From assembly GCF_002993885.1 (NCBI RefSeq), contig NZ_CM009578.1:2437909-2501908 (forward strand): DNA of 64,000 nucleotides, in the 5' to 3' direction. Positions 37,851 through 47,529 of the stretch are shown here, piece by piece (the first letter of the stretch is position 1; each line of letters opens with the position of its first letter). Source of the DNA: Sphingopyxis lindanitolerans (GTDB taxonomy: Bacteria > Pseudomonadota > Alphaproteobacteria > Sphingomonadales > Sphingomonadaceae). Under the pieces are notes generated by a model. The model worked only from the letters and a program-made list of their open reading frames with translations, did not search any database and had not been told where the DNA came from. The translations under genes and the position numbers were made by a program.

Positions 37851-38258
37851 ATGACCGCATCGATTACCCGGCTCAACCCTCCGACCATGCCCGACGCGGC
37901 GGCGGCGGGATATTCGCAAATTTCGATCGCCGAGGCAGGCCGGATTGCGTGTATCTCAGGCCAGGTCGCCTGGTCCTCCGATGGCTCTCCCGTGCCTGCA
38001 ACGCTGGGAGGCCAGGCGGAGCTGGTCGTTCGCAACGCCAAGGCGGCGCTCGCCGCCATCGGCGCCACCGCTAACGATCTCATGATCGTGCGTGTCTATC
38101 TGGTCGGTCTCGACGAGGCCCGGCTTGGCGAGCTGTGGCCACATCTTCATGAATTGTTCGACGGCGAGCAGCCGAGTCTCACGGGCATCGGCGTCGCGGC
38201 TTTGGCGGGTCCCGATCTCCAGGTCGAAATCGAGATGACGGTGCGCGTGCCGGGCTGA
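37851..38258 (+). CDS. RidA family protein (single domain)
   Basis: 135 residues of the YjgF/YER057c/UK114 fold. RIACISGQVAWSSDGSPVPA and QAELVVRNAKAALAAIGA match the family core. TGIGVAALAGPDLQVEIEMT is the C-terminal strand region; the usual Arg before LPxxxxVEIE is replaced by Ala-Ala, so imine hydrolase activity is uncertain. The ATG follows GAAGG. It is about 100 bases after the FadB-like gene and closes module B. Confidence 0.85.
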   Translation: MTASITRLNPPTMPDAAAAGYSQISIAEAGRIACISGQVAWSSDGSPVPATLGGQAELVVRNAKAALAAIGATANDLMIVRVYLVGLDEARLGELWPHLHELFDGEQPSLTGIGVAALAGPDLQVEIEMTVRVPG

Positions 38259-38369
38259 GAATTGCGGGATAATCCTTCGTCTCGTCCGGCAACCAGGGGG
38301 ATCGAAAGCGCAAGGCCCTTGCGCTAGAGTGGCGGCGTATCCCTGCCGGGCGGGGGAGGGGAGAGTACC

Positions 38370-39266
38370 GTGTTGCGCGCCAATCTGAACGACATCCTGT
38401 TATTTCTCGCTATCGTCGATGCGGGCAGTTTCGTGGCGGGAGGGCAAGCAATGGGCCTGACCCGGTCGGCGGCGGGCAAGGCGGTGACCAGGCTTGAGGA
38501 TCGGCTGGGCGTTCGCCTGCTCAATCGGACGACGCGCACCCTCAACCTGACCGACGAGGGCCGCATCTTCTACGATCGCGGCTTGCAGATCGTGGGCGCC
38601 ATCGAGGATGCCGAAGCCAGCGTCGCGCAGCAGGGCGGCAAACCGAAAGGCCTGCTGCGGCTGACCGTGCCCGATGCGTTCGGGCGTCTCGTTGTGCTGC
38701 CGCTGCTTAAGCAATATCTCGCCGACTGGCCCGACATCCAGGTTGAGGTCAGCTTCAGCGATCGGGTGGCCGATTTGTTCGAGGAAGGGTTCGACCTCGC
38801 CGTCCGCATCGGGGTGACAAGTTCCGACAACCGCCTGGTCAGCCGCGTCGTCGCCAAATATCGGGCGCTCCTCTGCGCTGCGCCCTCCTATCTCGACGAA
38901 CGCGGCGAACCGACTTCGATCGACCAGTTGTTGCGCCACGACTGCCTGTTTTTCAGCAGCCGCGCTCAAAAGCAGAGCTGGCGCCTGCGCGATGCAGCGA
39001 GCGCCTGGACGAAAGTCCATGGGCAAAGCCGTTTGCGCCTCGACAGCGGCGAGGCCATTCGCGACGCTGCTCTTGCCGGTCTCGGGATCGGACTGCTCCC
39101 GGAATTTCTGGTCGCCGCGGATCTCGAAGCGGGGCGGCTGCGTCATGTCCTGCCGGGCGCCGAGACCGACGAGGTCAAGATCGTCACCGTCTATCCCACC
39201 AAGCGCTTCCTCGAGCCCCGCGTCCGGCACTTCATCGACCTGATGGTGGCGAAGCTCGCGACCTGA
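38370..39266 (+). CDS. LysR-family transcriptional regulator
   Basis: 298 residues. The N-terminal winged helix (about 5-65) reads NLNDILLFLAIVDAGSFVAG, then GLTRSAAGKAVTRLEDRLGV and RLLNRTTRTLNLTDEG, the LysR consensus. The effector domain begins near residue 90 (LRLTVPDAFGRLVVLPLL) and follows the CrgA/AaeR-like subgroup. The start is GTG after GGGGAGGGGAGAG. It is not divergent from a target: the convergent SDR gene lies 26 bases downstream. Its targets may be modules B or C. Confidence 0.9.
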   Translation: MLRANLNDILLFLAIVDAGSFVAGGQAMGLTRSAAGKAVTRLEDRLGVRLLNRTTRTLNLTDEGRIFYDRGLQIVGAIEDAEASVAQQGGKPKGLLRLTVPDAFGRLVVLPLLKQYLADWPDIQVEVSFSDRVADLFEEGFDLAVRIGVTSSDNRLVSRVVAKYRALLCAAPSYLDERGEPTSIDQLLRHDCLFFSSRAQKQSWRLRDAASAWTKVHGQSRLRLDSGEAIRDAALAGLGIGLLPEFLVAADLEAGRLRHVLPGAETDEVKIVTVYPTKRFLEPRVRHFIDLMVAKLAT

Positions 39267-39292
39267 GCGCGCAATCGCGGCGAACGCCTTGC

Positions 39293-40168
39293 CTAAGGGC
39301 GATAGGGATTGTCGGGATCGGGAAGGCCGCGCAGCTCGCGCAGGCTGGGGACGAAGAAATCGGGCACGATGTCGATGTCGGCTATTCCCGGCGCTGCATA
39401 GCCGGAAAGATCGTCGATGCCATGCGCGGCGAGCAATTCGTCGTCGATAAAGAAATTGCCGGTTGTCTCGCTCGCCTTGCCGGTCAGGACAAGGTGCGCG
39501 GCATCGGCCATGATTTCGGGCGAGCGCAGCGCGCCTTGCCCGACTGCGGGCTTGAACTCCGCCATCGCTGCGGTCGCGATCGCGGTCCGCGGCCACAGCG
39601 CGTTGACGCCGATCCGGCCGCGATACTCGCCGGCGACGCCGAGGATCACGAGGCTCATCGCATATTTGGCCATGCTATAGGCGACATGGGGGGCGAACCA
39701 GCGCTCCTCCAGATGCAGCGGCGGGGATATCGCCAGGATGTGCGGGTTTTCTGCTTTCAGCAGATGTGGCAGGCATTTCTGGCTGACCAGAAATGTGCCG
39801 CGCCCGTTGACGCCGTTCATCAGGTCGAAGCGCTTGACCGGCGTGTCGAGTATCCCCGTCAGCCGGATCGCGCTCGCGTTGTTGATGCAAATGTCGATTC
39901 CGCCAAAGGCGCGGACGGTGTCGTCGACCGCGCGCTCCACCTGTTCCTCCTCGCGGATATCGCACAGGATCGGCAGAGCCTGTCCGCCGGCGTCGCGGAT
40001 CGCTGCGGCGGCGCTGTGGATCGTGCCCGGAAGCGTCGGATGGGGATCGCTCGTCTTTGCGGCAATCGCGATATTCGCGCCGTCGCGCGCGGCGCGCAGC
40101 GCAATCGCAAGCCCAATGCCGCGCGAGCCGCCGCTAATGAAGAGAGTCTTGTTTTTGAGCGAAGCCAT
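39293..40168 (-). CDS. Short-chain dehydrogenase/reductase (HSDL2-like)
   Basis: 291 residues. The nucleotide motif is FISGGSRGIGLAIALRAARD (about 10-29); INNASAIRLTGILD and the active site with Ser in ILAISPPLHL and YSMAK (about 170) follow. The block ISGGSRGIG...AAKTSDPHPTLPG and the long C-terminal end are typical of hydroxysteroid-dehydrogenase-like-2 proteins, which use NADP. The C-terminal SCP2 domain of human HSDL2 is absent. It is the last gene of a minus-strand operon with the isomerase and CoA synthetase. Confidence 0.88.
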   Translation of the reverse strand: MASLKNKTLFISGGSRGIGLAIALRAARDGANIAIAAKTSDPHPTLPGTIHSAAAAIRDAGGQALPILCDIREEEQVERAVDDTVRAFGGIDICINNASAIRLTGILDTPVKRFDLMNGVNGRGTFLVSQKCLPHLLKAENPHILAISPPLHLEERWFAPHVAYSMAKYAMSLVILGVAGEYRGRIGVNALWPRTAIATAAMAEFKPAVGQGALRSPEIMADAAHLVLTGKASETTGNFFIDDELLAAHGIDDLSGYAAPGIADIDIVPDFFVPSLRELRGLPDPDNPYRP

Positions 40169-40238
40169 TATGTCCTGTCCTCCGTCGCGGCCGGCGGCCG
40201 CCCGATACTGCTGGTGCCGCTAGGTGGAAGCGCGAAGA

Positions 40239-40883
40239 CTACCATCCGCCCCTGGCGATCCACATCTCGACCATGGGGAGCCGGTCGGCGCCCCAGAATG
40301 TCTCGCCGTCGACGACGAAGGTCGGCGATCCGAAGATGCCGGCCCCAATCGCGGCGGCATTTTCATCGGCCAGAGCCTGCTTGACCACGTCGCTTTGCAG
40401 CGCTGCGGCGGCGGCGGCGCGCGGCAGGCCGACGTCTGTGACGATATCGAGAACGGTATCCCCGCGCGAAATGTCGCGGCCGTCGGACCAGTGCGCGCGA
40501 TACAGGGCAAGAATAAGCGCATGGAGATGGTCGGGGGCTGCGCCGCGGGCCCACAGCACCGCGCGCGCCGCCGCGAGCGACGAGAAGCCGAAGCGAGCGG
40601 CTTCCGCCAGGCAAAGGCCATGATAGCGTAGCGACCGGGCGATATCATGATGCAGATAGGGGCCCTTCAACGGGGTTTCCAAGGGCGGTGGCAGACCCAT
40701 CGTGTCGAGCACCGTCACCTTCAGGAGGATCGGATGCCAGCGGAGCGGCCGGGCGAAGCGCGTCGCCACGTCGCCGATCCTTTCGGCGGCGATCCACCCA
40801 TAGGGCGACACGAAGTCGAAATAGACGTCGATGGCGCCCGCGCATGCGGCGGTGCCGGGGCCTTCGGTTCCGATCGACACCAT
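40239..40883 (-). CDS. 2-Hydroxychromene-2-carboxylate isomerase-like (DsbA/kappa-GST fold) protein
   Basis: 214 residues. The opening IDVYFDFVSPYGWIAAERI (about 18-36) has the Ser in place of the redox Cys pair, as in NahD-type isomerases of naphthalene breakdown. LKGPYLHHDIARSLRYHG, IFGSPTFVVDGETFWGADRL and the C-terminal GxDR end fit the family. These enzymes isomerise hydroxychromene-carboxylate with glutathione. The start is immediately after the stop of the CoA synthetase. The presence here hints at aromatic breakdown but does not prove it. Confidence 0.88.
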   Translation of the reverse strand: MVSIGTEGPGTAACAGAIDVYFDFVSPYGWIAAERIGDVATRFARPLRWHPILLKVTVLDTMGLPPPLETPLKGPYLHHDIARSLRYHGLCLAEAARFGFSSLAAARAVLWARGAAPDHLHALILALYRAHWSDGRDISRGDTVLDIVTDVGLPRAAAAAALQSDVVKQALADENAAAIGAGIFGSPTFVVDGETFWGADRLPMVEMWIARGGW

Positions 40884-42506
40884 CTAGTCAGCGGAGGGGT
40901 TGCCGAGCAGAACATCGCGCAGGGCGAATTTCTGGATCTTGCCCGATGCCGTTTGCGGAAAAACGTCCATGAAGTGCCATCGCCGCGGCACCTTGTATCC
41001 GGCGAGCCGCGCGCGGCAGTAGTCGGCAAGCTCTTCAGGCGATGGCGGCTGGGCACTGCTCGCGCGGATGCACGCGGCCACCGTCTCGCCCCAGTCGGCG
41101 TCTGGAATGCCGACGACCGCGGCATCGGCGACCCCCGGATGGGTTATGAGCACATCTTCGATCTCAAGCGGATAGACATTTTCTCCGCCCCGAATGATCA
41201 TGTCGCGGAGCCGGCCGAGCACGCGGCAATAGCCATATTCGTCCATGCTTCCGATATCGCCGGTGTGGAGCCATCCGTCGGCATCGATCGCGGCGAGCGT
41301 CGCGTCCTCGGCATCATGATAGCCCGCCATGATGCAATAGCCGCGGGCGCAGATTTCGCCCGAGACCCCGATCGGCTGGACCGCGCCGCTCACCGGATCG
41401 ACGATCTTGATCTCGGTTTGGGGTAGCGGCCTGCCGATCGTATCGGCCCATTGCGGATGCGGATCGGCTGGCCGGGTGTGGGTCAGATAGGGCGATGACT
41501 CGGTCTGCCCATAGCCGATCCCCACCTCGATGCCCGCGACGCGCTGCGCACGGTGGACGAGTTCGACCGGCACCGGTGCACCGCCGAGCGTCGCAAGCCG
41601 CCACGACGACAGGTCGCGCGGTGTCTTCTCCTGTACCTCGAGCATCCGGGTCAGCATGGTCGGGACACAGAGAGTGATTGTGCCGCGCAACTGCTCGAAC
41701 AGGTCGAGCATCTGGTCGGCGTCGAAACCCGGCGCCATGACCTGGGTGCCGCCGCTCTGCAGCGCGCCAAGTGTTGCAAGCCCGCAGCCCGCCGTGTGGA
41801 ACATCGGCATCGCGTTGATCCACACATCGCCTTCGCGCGCAACGATGGTCTCGGCGTAGAGGCGCGCATTGTTGGCGAGGCCGCGATGTTTCAGACAGGC
41901 GCCTTTCGGGAAGCCGGTCGTCCCCGATGTATATTGGATCTGGGCGATTGCCTCGGGCGGAACGACCGGCAGCGCGCGATCGCTGCCGGCGGCCACGAAA
42001 TCGTTCCAGGCCGACAGGGGCAGGACGAAATCGAGCCCGGGCATGTCCGCGCGGACCTGTTCGACGATCGCTCCGAGGTCGCGCCCGCGATAATTGTCCT
42101 CGACGATGATGCCCTTCGTCCGTGACTGGCGAAGCACGTGGGTCAGCTCATGCGCGAGATAGGCCGGATTGACCGTGACCAGCACGAGCCCCGCCAGCGC
42201 CGCACCATATTCGACAATCGCCCATTCGGGCCGATTGCTCGACCAGATCGCGACATGATCGCCTGGCTCGAAATGGTCGAGCAGCGCCTGCGCCGCGCGG
42301 TGCGCCTCGGCCGCGAGTTCGCGGAACGACCAACTGCGTTGGCGTTCGGGCGCAGTCTGTCCGTCGATCAGCGCGATGGCATCGCCGAACCGCGCCGCTG
42401 CCGCGCGCAATATTTCACCAACGGGCTGTTCGATGAGCGCGACGCTGCGATCGGCTGGGTACAGCGAGGCGGTCAGCGGGCCCAAGGCGGTCGCCATCTC
42501 GTGCAT
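40884..42506 (-). CDS. AMP-forming acyl-CoA synthetase
   Basis: 540 residues of the ANL superfamily. The P-loop motif AQIQYTSGTTGFPKGACLKH (about 190-209), GIGYGQTESSPYLTHTRPAD (about 335-354) and the A8 hinge YCRVLGRLRDMIIRGGENVY (about 417-436) are present, with the catalytic Lys in ASGKIQKFALRD near the end. The group activates medium-chain or aromatic carboxylates. The ATG lies five bases after GGGAGAGA. It leads the minus-strand operon and is divergent from receptor C across a 272-base promoter region. Confidence 0.92.
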   Translation of the reverse strand: MHEMATALGPLTASLYPADRSVALIEQPVGEILRAAAARFGDAIALIDGQTAPERQRSWSFRELAAEAHRAAQALLDHFEPGDHVAIWSSNRPEWAIVEYGAALAGLVLVTVNPAYLAHELTHVLRQSRTKGIIVEDNYRGRDLGAIVEQVRADMPGLDFVLPLSAWNDFVAAGSDRALPVVPPEAIAQIQYTSGTTGFPKGACLKHRGLANNARLYAETIVAREGDVWINAMPMFHTAGCGLATLGALQSGGTQVMAPGFDADQMLDLFEQLRGTITLCVPTMLTRMLEVQEKTPRDLSSWRLATLGGAPVPVELVHRAQRVAGIEVGIGYGQTESSPYLTHTRPADPHPQWADTIGRPLPQTEIKIVDPVSGAVQPIGVSGEICARGYCIMAGYHDAEDATLAAIDADGWLHTGDIGSMDEYGYCRVLGRLRDMIIRGGENVYPLEIEDVLITHPGVADAAVVGIPDADWGETVAACIRASSAQPPSPEELADYCRARLAGYKVPRRWHFMDVFPQTASGKIQKFALRDVLLGNPSAD

Positions 42507-42570
42507 CTAATCTCTCCCTTTCATCGCGTCGGTTGGGTGCGCGTTCGGGTCCACATGTCTATCGCGCACC

Positions 42571-42720
42571 GATCTGATATGTCAAATAATGATTTATATC
42601 GAAATAATGAAATAAACGACCGATCGCTGCGCAATGCGGCGTACGCCCTGCTTCCCCAGCGCCCCATGTGCTAGGATTTCATTATATGACCATAGTGCAT
42701 ATATTGACATAGAGGCAATC
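42571..42720. promoter_or_regulatory. Divergent AT-rich promoter region between CoA synthetase and receptor C
   Basis: Contains ATATTGACAT at 42701-42710, identical over ten bases to a half of the receptor A operator (20974-20983). It also contains an imperfect palindrome TTTCAT-TAT-ATGA at 42677-42689, matching the perfect TTTCAT-ATA-ATGAAA at 50435-50449. AT-rich ATGTCAAATAATG is at 42579-42591. These are candidate operators of the local GntR and IclR proteins. Confidence 0.5.
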
Positions 42721-42778
42721 GGTGGTAAGTAAGAGTCAAACAGGGCGGAACCGCGCCCGATATCTGGGAGGGAAGACG

Positions 42779-45223
42779 ATGATCGATTACCGTGGCCGCA
42801 GAAATTTCCGTGCGCGCCTTGCTGCGGGCGCGATGCTCGTGCTCGCTCTGCCGGCTACCGCCGCGGCGCAGGACGCGCCGGCGCAAAGCCAGGATAACAT
42901 CGGCAGCGGCGCCGGCGACATCGTCGTCACGGCCCAAAAGCGCGAGCAGCGGCTGCAGGACGTCGGTCTCAGTGTCTCGGCGTTCGGCAGCGAGACATTG
43001 GACAATGCCGGGGTGAATGCCATCACCGACCTGGCAAAGATCGTCCCGGGCCTCGATGTAACGCCGTCGCCGAGCAGCACCCCTGTTTACACGCTGCGCG
43101 GAGTCGGCTTTTTTGAAAGCACGCTTAGCGCGGCGCCCGACGTGGCGCTGTATCTCGATCAGGTGCCGCTCGCGATCCCGGCGTTCGGCGCGCTCACAGC
43201 GTTCGATGTCGAGCGGATCGAAGTCCTGAAAGGGCCGCAAGGCACCCTGTTCGGTACCAATGCGACCGGCGGCGCGATCAACCTCATCGCGGCCAAGCCG
43301 ACGAACGACCTGCAGGGCGGCGTCGAGCTTGGCTATGGCCGCTTCAACATGGTGCGTGTCGGCGCCTATGTCAGCGGTCCCATCTCCGACACGCTGAAGG
43401 GGCGCATCGCGGTCAAACTGAGCCGGGGCGACGAATGGCAATATAGCTACACGCGGGACGACAAGCTCGGGAAGACCGACGAGGTTGCCGGCCGCCTCAT
43501 CCTCGACTGGCAGCCGAGCGACACGGTGAACCTCCTGTTCAACGCCAATGGCTGGCTCAACCGTTCCGACCCGCAGGCGCCCCAGCTGGCGCGCCAAACG
43601 ACTCCGGCCGACCTGCAGGCGTCGGTCGGCTCGGTGACTTTCGGCCAGGTTGTTCCGGCCGATTTTCCGCTGCTGCTGATCCCCGCGGCGCCAGCGAACA
43701 ATCGCGCCGCGAACTGGAGTCCCGATTACCGGCCTTACCGCGACGATCGGTTCTACCAGACGTCGCTGACCGCGAATATCGATCTCAGCGATACGATCAC
43801 GCTCACGTCGCTGACCGGCTACAGCGATCTGCGCCAGCGCAAGGCGTCATCCTATTCGGGAACTGACCTGGCCGCGTTCGATCAGGCGGCGAACCCGGCA
43901 AAGGCGAATGATTTCAGCCAAGAGCTGCGGCTTGCGAGCACCGAGTCTTCGGCGCGGCTGCGCTGGATGATCGGCGGCAACTACCAGCGCACCTTCAGCT
44001 ACGAACGGATCGACGCGATCTACCCGTTCGCCTCGACCGGGTTCCGTGACGGCTTCACGGCCAACACGCTCGACACGCGGCAGGTGTTCGAACAATGGGC
44101 GGCGTTCGGAAACCTCGAATTTGACCTCGCGAACCGGCTGACCCTTAAGGCAGGGATCCGCTACACCGACAGCAGCCGAACCACCGCCGGCCGGGTCTAC
44201 GACACGCTGGGCTATGTCGAGCCGGTTCCCGGGTCGCTTGGCCTCACCCAGTTCTTCAATGTGCTGATCCCGCTTGCCTATGTCCCGCTATTCTGCCCCA
44301 CCGCAACCTTTACCCCCGTCGTCCCCGGGGAATCGGTCTCGCTCGATCCCGATACCTGTGTTTCGGGCACTTATAATGCGAAGCTCAAGGAGGATAATGT
44401 TCCATGGAGCCTCGGGCTGGACTTCAAGCCGAACGACGATCTGCTTTTCTATGCCAATCTGTCGCGCGGCTTCAAAGGCGGTGCCTTCCCGCTCGTCAAC
44501 GCGGCGAGCCAGGCGCAATTCTATCCGGTTCCGCAGGAAAAGCTGACAGCTTACGAGGTCGGGTTCAAATCCAGCTTCGACGGCAGCCGCATCGTGTTGA
44601 ACGGCGCCGCCTTCTATTACGACTATGCGAACAAGCAGACGCGCGGGAAAACGGTCGATCCGCTGTTCGGTGCGCTCGAACAGCTGGTCAGCATTCCCAA
44701 ATCACGCATCTATGGCGCCGAGTTCGACCTGACCGCGGAGCCGGCGCGCGGGCTGACGCTGCGCCTTGCCGGGACCTATCTCAACACGCGGATCAAGGAC
44801 TTCAACGGCATCGTCGGCGCGCAGAATAGCGGGGGTCTGCTGTTCCCCGTCTTCGCATCGTTCGAGGGCGCCGACCTGCCGTTTGCGCCCAAGTTCGCTG
44901 CCTCCGCGAGCATCGACTATGCGTTTCCGGTCAGCGGAACCGTCGACGCCTTCCTCGGCGCGGGCGTTCGCGGTCAGACGAAAACCTTTGGCTCGCCGCA
45001 GCTTGGCGGCCAGGACAAGCTCGATGCCACGATAAAGGGCTATACCACCCTCGATCTGCGGGCGGGTCTGACCTCGCCCGATGCCGGCTGGAAGCTCATG
45101 CTGTGGGGCAAGAATGTCACCGACACGCATTATTGGACCAACAGCCTGCGCGCGTTCGACACGATCGTGCGCTACACCGGCCGGCCCGCCGAATATGGCG
45201 TGACCTTCAGCTACGATTTCTGA
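42779..45223 (+). CDS. TonB-dependent receptor C
   Basis: 814 residues with a signal peptide (about 1-30, ending ATAAAQ), a TonB-box-like DIVVTAQKREQ, a plug domain (ERIEVLKGPQGTLFGTNATG, about 147-166) and a large barrel ending VTFSYDF with the terminal Phe. A barrel loop contains a Cys pair (FCPTATFTPV and PDTCVSGTY) that could be disulfide-bonded. The ATG with GGGAGGGAAG was preferred over an upstream GTG. It leads a five-gene plus-strand run of degradative enzymes ending with an IclR regulator. Confidence 0.92.
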   Translation: MIDYRGRRNFRARLAAGAMLVLALPATAAAQDAPAQSQDNIGSGAGDIVVTAQKREQRLQDVGLSVSAFGSETLDNAGVNAITDLAKIVPGLDVTPSPSSTPVYTLRGVGFFESTLSAAPDVALYLDQVPLAIPAFGALTAFDVERIEVLKGPQGTLFGTNATGGAINLIAAKPTNDLQGGVELGYGRFNMVRVGAYVSGPISDTLKGRIAVKLSRGDEWQYSYTRDDKLGKTDEVAGRLILDWQPSDTVNLLFNANGWLNRSDPQAPQLARQTTPADLQASVGSVTFGQVVPADFPLLLIPAAPANNRAANWSPDYRPYRDDRFYQTSLTANIDLSDTITLTSLTGYSDLRQRKASSYSGTDLAAFDQAANPAKANDFSQELRLASTESSARLRWMIGGNYQRTFSYERIDAIYPFASTGFRDGFTANTLDTRQVFEQWAAFGNLEFDLANRLTLKAGIRYTDSSRTTAGRVYDTLGYVEPVPGSLGLTQFFNVLIPLAYVPLFCPTATFTPVVPGESVSLDPDTCVSGTYNAKLKEDNVPWSLGLDFKPNDDLLFYANLSRGFKGGAFPLVNAASQAQFYPVPQEKLTAYEVGFKSSFDGSRIVLNGAAFYYDYANKQTRGKTVDPLFGALEQLVSIPKSRIYGAEFDLTAEPARGLTLRLAGTYLNTRIKDFNGIVGAQNSGGLLFPVFASFEGADLPFAPKFAASASIDYAFPVSGTVDAFLGAGVRGQTKTFGSPQLGGQDKLDATIKGYTTLDLRAGLTSPDAGWKLMLWGKNVTDTHYWTNSLRAFDTIVRYTGRPAEYGVTFSYDF

Positions 45224-45258
45224 CGAGACGGCAAGGCGCCGGGGAAGGACGAAGAGGC

Positions 45259-46092
45259 ATGACGATCCGACAAGGAATTGCCGTTCGCGATACGATCCTG
45301 TGGGTCGAGGATACGGGCGAGCCGAACCTGGCGCCGATCGTCTGCCTTCATTCGCTGTTCCTCGATGGGAGGATGTTCGACGATCTGGTTCCGGCTGCCG
45401 CTGGCCGCTTCCGCGTCGTGCGGCCCGATTTTCGGGGGCAGGGAGGCAGCGCGCCCGCCACGGAGGCCACCGTCAGCATGGAGTGCTGCGCCGAGGACAT
45501 GATCGCGCTGATCGAAGCAATGGCGCTGCCGCCCGTCCATCTGGCGGCGGCTTCGATGGGCGGCGATGTCGCGGTGCGCATGCTCGCGAGGCGGCCCGAG
45601 CTGTTCCGTTCGGTCGTGATGATGGGGTCGTCGGTGCGCAGCGAACCTCCCGAGCAGATGGCGAATTTCCGCGGCCTCCTCGACCGGACCATCGAGGATG
45701 GCTTTGTGGGCGATGACCTTGAGATGATGATGGCGATCATGTTTGGCGCGACGACGCGCGCCAAACCCGAAGCCCAGGCAATGCTCGCACATTGGTGCAG
45801 CCGCATCGGCTTTCTGACGCGGTCGAGCTGGCCCGCCATGTACGGGGTTCTGGAACGGGGAGATGCGGCCAACCTCCTGCCTTTGGTCACCGTCCCGGCG
45901 CTCGTCTATTCCAGCGAAGACGATATCGCGAGGCCGATCGAATGGAGCCGCGAAGTCGCGGACGGCATTCGCGGCGCCCGGCTCGTGCCGTTGCAGGGGG
46001 TAGGTCACAGCCCGATTCTCGAGGCGTCCGCCGTAGTCATACCCGAAATGCTCGCCTTCATGGCGGCTGCCGATCAGGAGAGGAAGGCATGA
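45259..46092 (+). CDS. Alpha/beta hydrolase
   Basis: 277 residues of the alpha/beta fold. The oxyanion region is CLHSLFLDGRMFDDLVP, the nucleophile is the Ser in AAASMGGDVAVRML (a variant of GxSxG with Ala first), the acid is probably in SSEDDIARPIEW and the His in GVGHSPILEA. Related enzymes are enol-lactone or carbon-carbon-bond hydrolases of aromatic pathways. The start lies 35 bases after receptor C. Its stop overlaps the aldehyde dehydrogenase start. Confidence 0.88.
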   Translation: MTIRQGIAVRDTILWVEDTGEPNLAPIVCLHSLFLDGRMFDDLVPAAAGRFRVVRPDFRGQGGSAPATEATVSMECCAEDMIALIEAMALPPVHLAAASMGGDVAVRMLARRPELFRSVVMMGSSVRSEPPEQMANFRGLLDRTIEDGFVGDDLEMMMAIMFGATTRAKPEAQAMLAHWCSRIGFLTRSSWPAMYGVLERGDAANLLPLVTVPALVYSSEDDIARPIEWSREVADGIRGARLVPLQGVGHSPILEASAVVIPEMLAFMAAADQERKA

Positions 46093-47519
46093 TCTTCGAC
46101 GACCATTACAGCATGACGATCGATGGCGAAGGCGCCGTCAGCGACGCGACCATTGCGGTCGTCAATCCGGCGACCGAAGAGGTCATCGCTCAGGTTCCGG
46201 ATGCGAGCCGCGCGCAGCTCGACGCCGCCGTCGCCGCAGCCAAGAGGGCCTTCCCGGCTTGGTCGGCGCGGCCGATCGGCGAACGGCAGGCGATGATCGC
46301 CGCGATTGCGGACCTCATGCTTCGTCACAAATCCGAGATGGCGCGCTTGTTTACCGCCGAACAGGGTAGGCCGCTCGGCGGCGCGGAATGGGAGATCGAC
46401 GTCTGCGCCCAATGGTGCCAGGCGGTCGCGGGTTTCACGCTGCCGGTCGAGCTGGTGGAAGACAGCGATACCCGCCGTGTCGAAATTCATCACCGGCCGA
46501 TCGGGGTCGTTGGCGCGATCACGCCGTGGAACGCGCCGTTGCTGATGGCGATCTGGAAAATGGCGCCCGCGCTGCTCGCGGGCAACACGGTGGTGCTCAA
46601 GCCGTCGCCCTACACGCCGCTCTCGACGCTGAAGCTCGGCGAGCTGTTGCGCGACCTCCTGCCGGCCGGGGTGCTCAACATCGTATCGGGCGGCAATGAT
46701 CTGGGACAATGGATCACCGCGCATCCCGACATCGGCAAAGTGTCGTTCACCGGTTCGACCGCGACCGGCAAGCGCGTGATGGAAAGCGCCGCGCAGACGC
46801 TGAAGCGCGTCACATTGGAACTCGGCGGCAACGATGCTGCGATCGTGCTCCCCGACGTCGACCCCAAGACGATCGCGCCGCAGCTCTTCTGGGGGGCCTT
46901 CTTCAACAGCGCGCAGGTCTGCGTCGCGATCAAGCGGCTCTATATCCATGCCGATATCTACGATGCCGTCGCACATGAACTGGTCGAATTTGCCAAGACG
47001 GTCGCGCTCGGCGACGGAGCCCAGCAGGGGACCGACCTCGGACCGGTTCAGAACGGCATGCAATATGAGAAGGTCAAGCAGCTGCTCGATGATGCGCGCG
47101 CCTCGGGGCAAAAATTCCTGATTGGCGGCGAGGCTTCGGACGGGCCGGGCTACTTCATCCCCATTTCGATCGTCGACAATCCGCCCGAGAAGTCGCGCGT
47201 CGTGACCGAGGAGGCATTCGGCCCCGTGCTGCCGTTGCTCAAATACGAGGATATCGAGGATGTCATCCGGCGCGCGAACGACAGCGAGACCGGGCTCGGC
47301 GGGTCGGTATGGTCGAACGACCTCGACCAGGCGCGCGCGATCGGGGCGCGGCTGGAAACCGGAACGGTCTGGATCAACGAAATGTTCGCCTTTCTGCCCA
47401 ACGCACCGTTCGGCGGGCACAAGCAATCGGGCGTCGGCGTCGAACATGGCATGGCGGGTCTGCTCGAGTTCACCAACAGTCAGACGATCACCAGCCGCAA
47501 GCTGGCGCCGGCCGGTTGA
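46089..47519 (+). CDS. NAD(P)-dependent aldehyde dehydrogenase, module C
   Basis: 476 residues of the standard family length. Oxidises an aldehyde to its acid. The catalytic Glu is in [15 protein letters not shown] and the catalytic Cys in [16 protein letters not shown] (about 278-290); VTPWN-like [10 protein letters not shown] and [12 protein letters not shown] form the cofactor region. It starts within the stop of the hydrolase (ATGA), so the two are coupled; an alcohol-to-aldehyde step would come from one of the SDR proteins nearby. Exact substrate unknown. Confidence 0.92.
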   Translation: MIFDDHYSMTIDGEGAVSDATIAVVNPATEEVIAQVPDASRAQLDAAVAAAKRAFPAWSARPIGERQAMIAAIADLMLRHKSEMARLFTAEQGRPLGGAEWEIDVCAQWCQAVAGFTLPVELVEDSDTRRVEIHHRPIGVVGAITPWNAPLLMAIWKMAPALLAGNTVVLKPSPYTPLSTLKLGELLRDLLPAGVLNIVSGGNDLGQWITAHPDIGKVSFTGSTATGKRVMESAAQTLKRVTLELGGNDAAIVLPDVDPKTIAPQLFWGAFFNSAQVCVAIKRLYIHADIYDAVAHELVEFAKTVALGDGAQQGTDLGPVQNGMQYEKVKQLLDDARASGQKFLIGGEASDGPGYFIPISIVDNPPEKSRVVTEEAFGPVLPLLKYEDIEDVIRRANDSETGLGGSVWSNDLDQARAIGARLETGTVWINEMFAFLPNAPFGGHKQSGVGVEHGMAGLLEFTNSQTITSRKLAPAG

Positions 47520-47529
47520 GGGGACGACA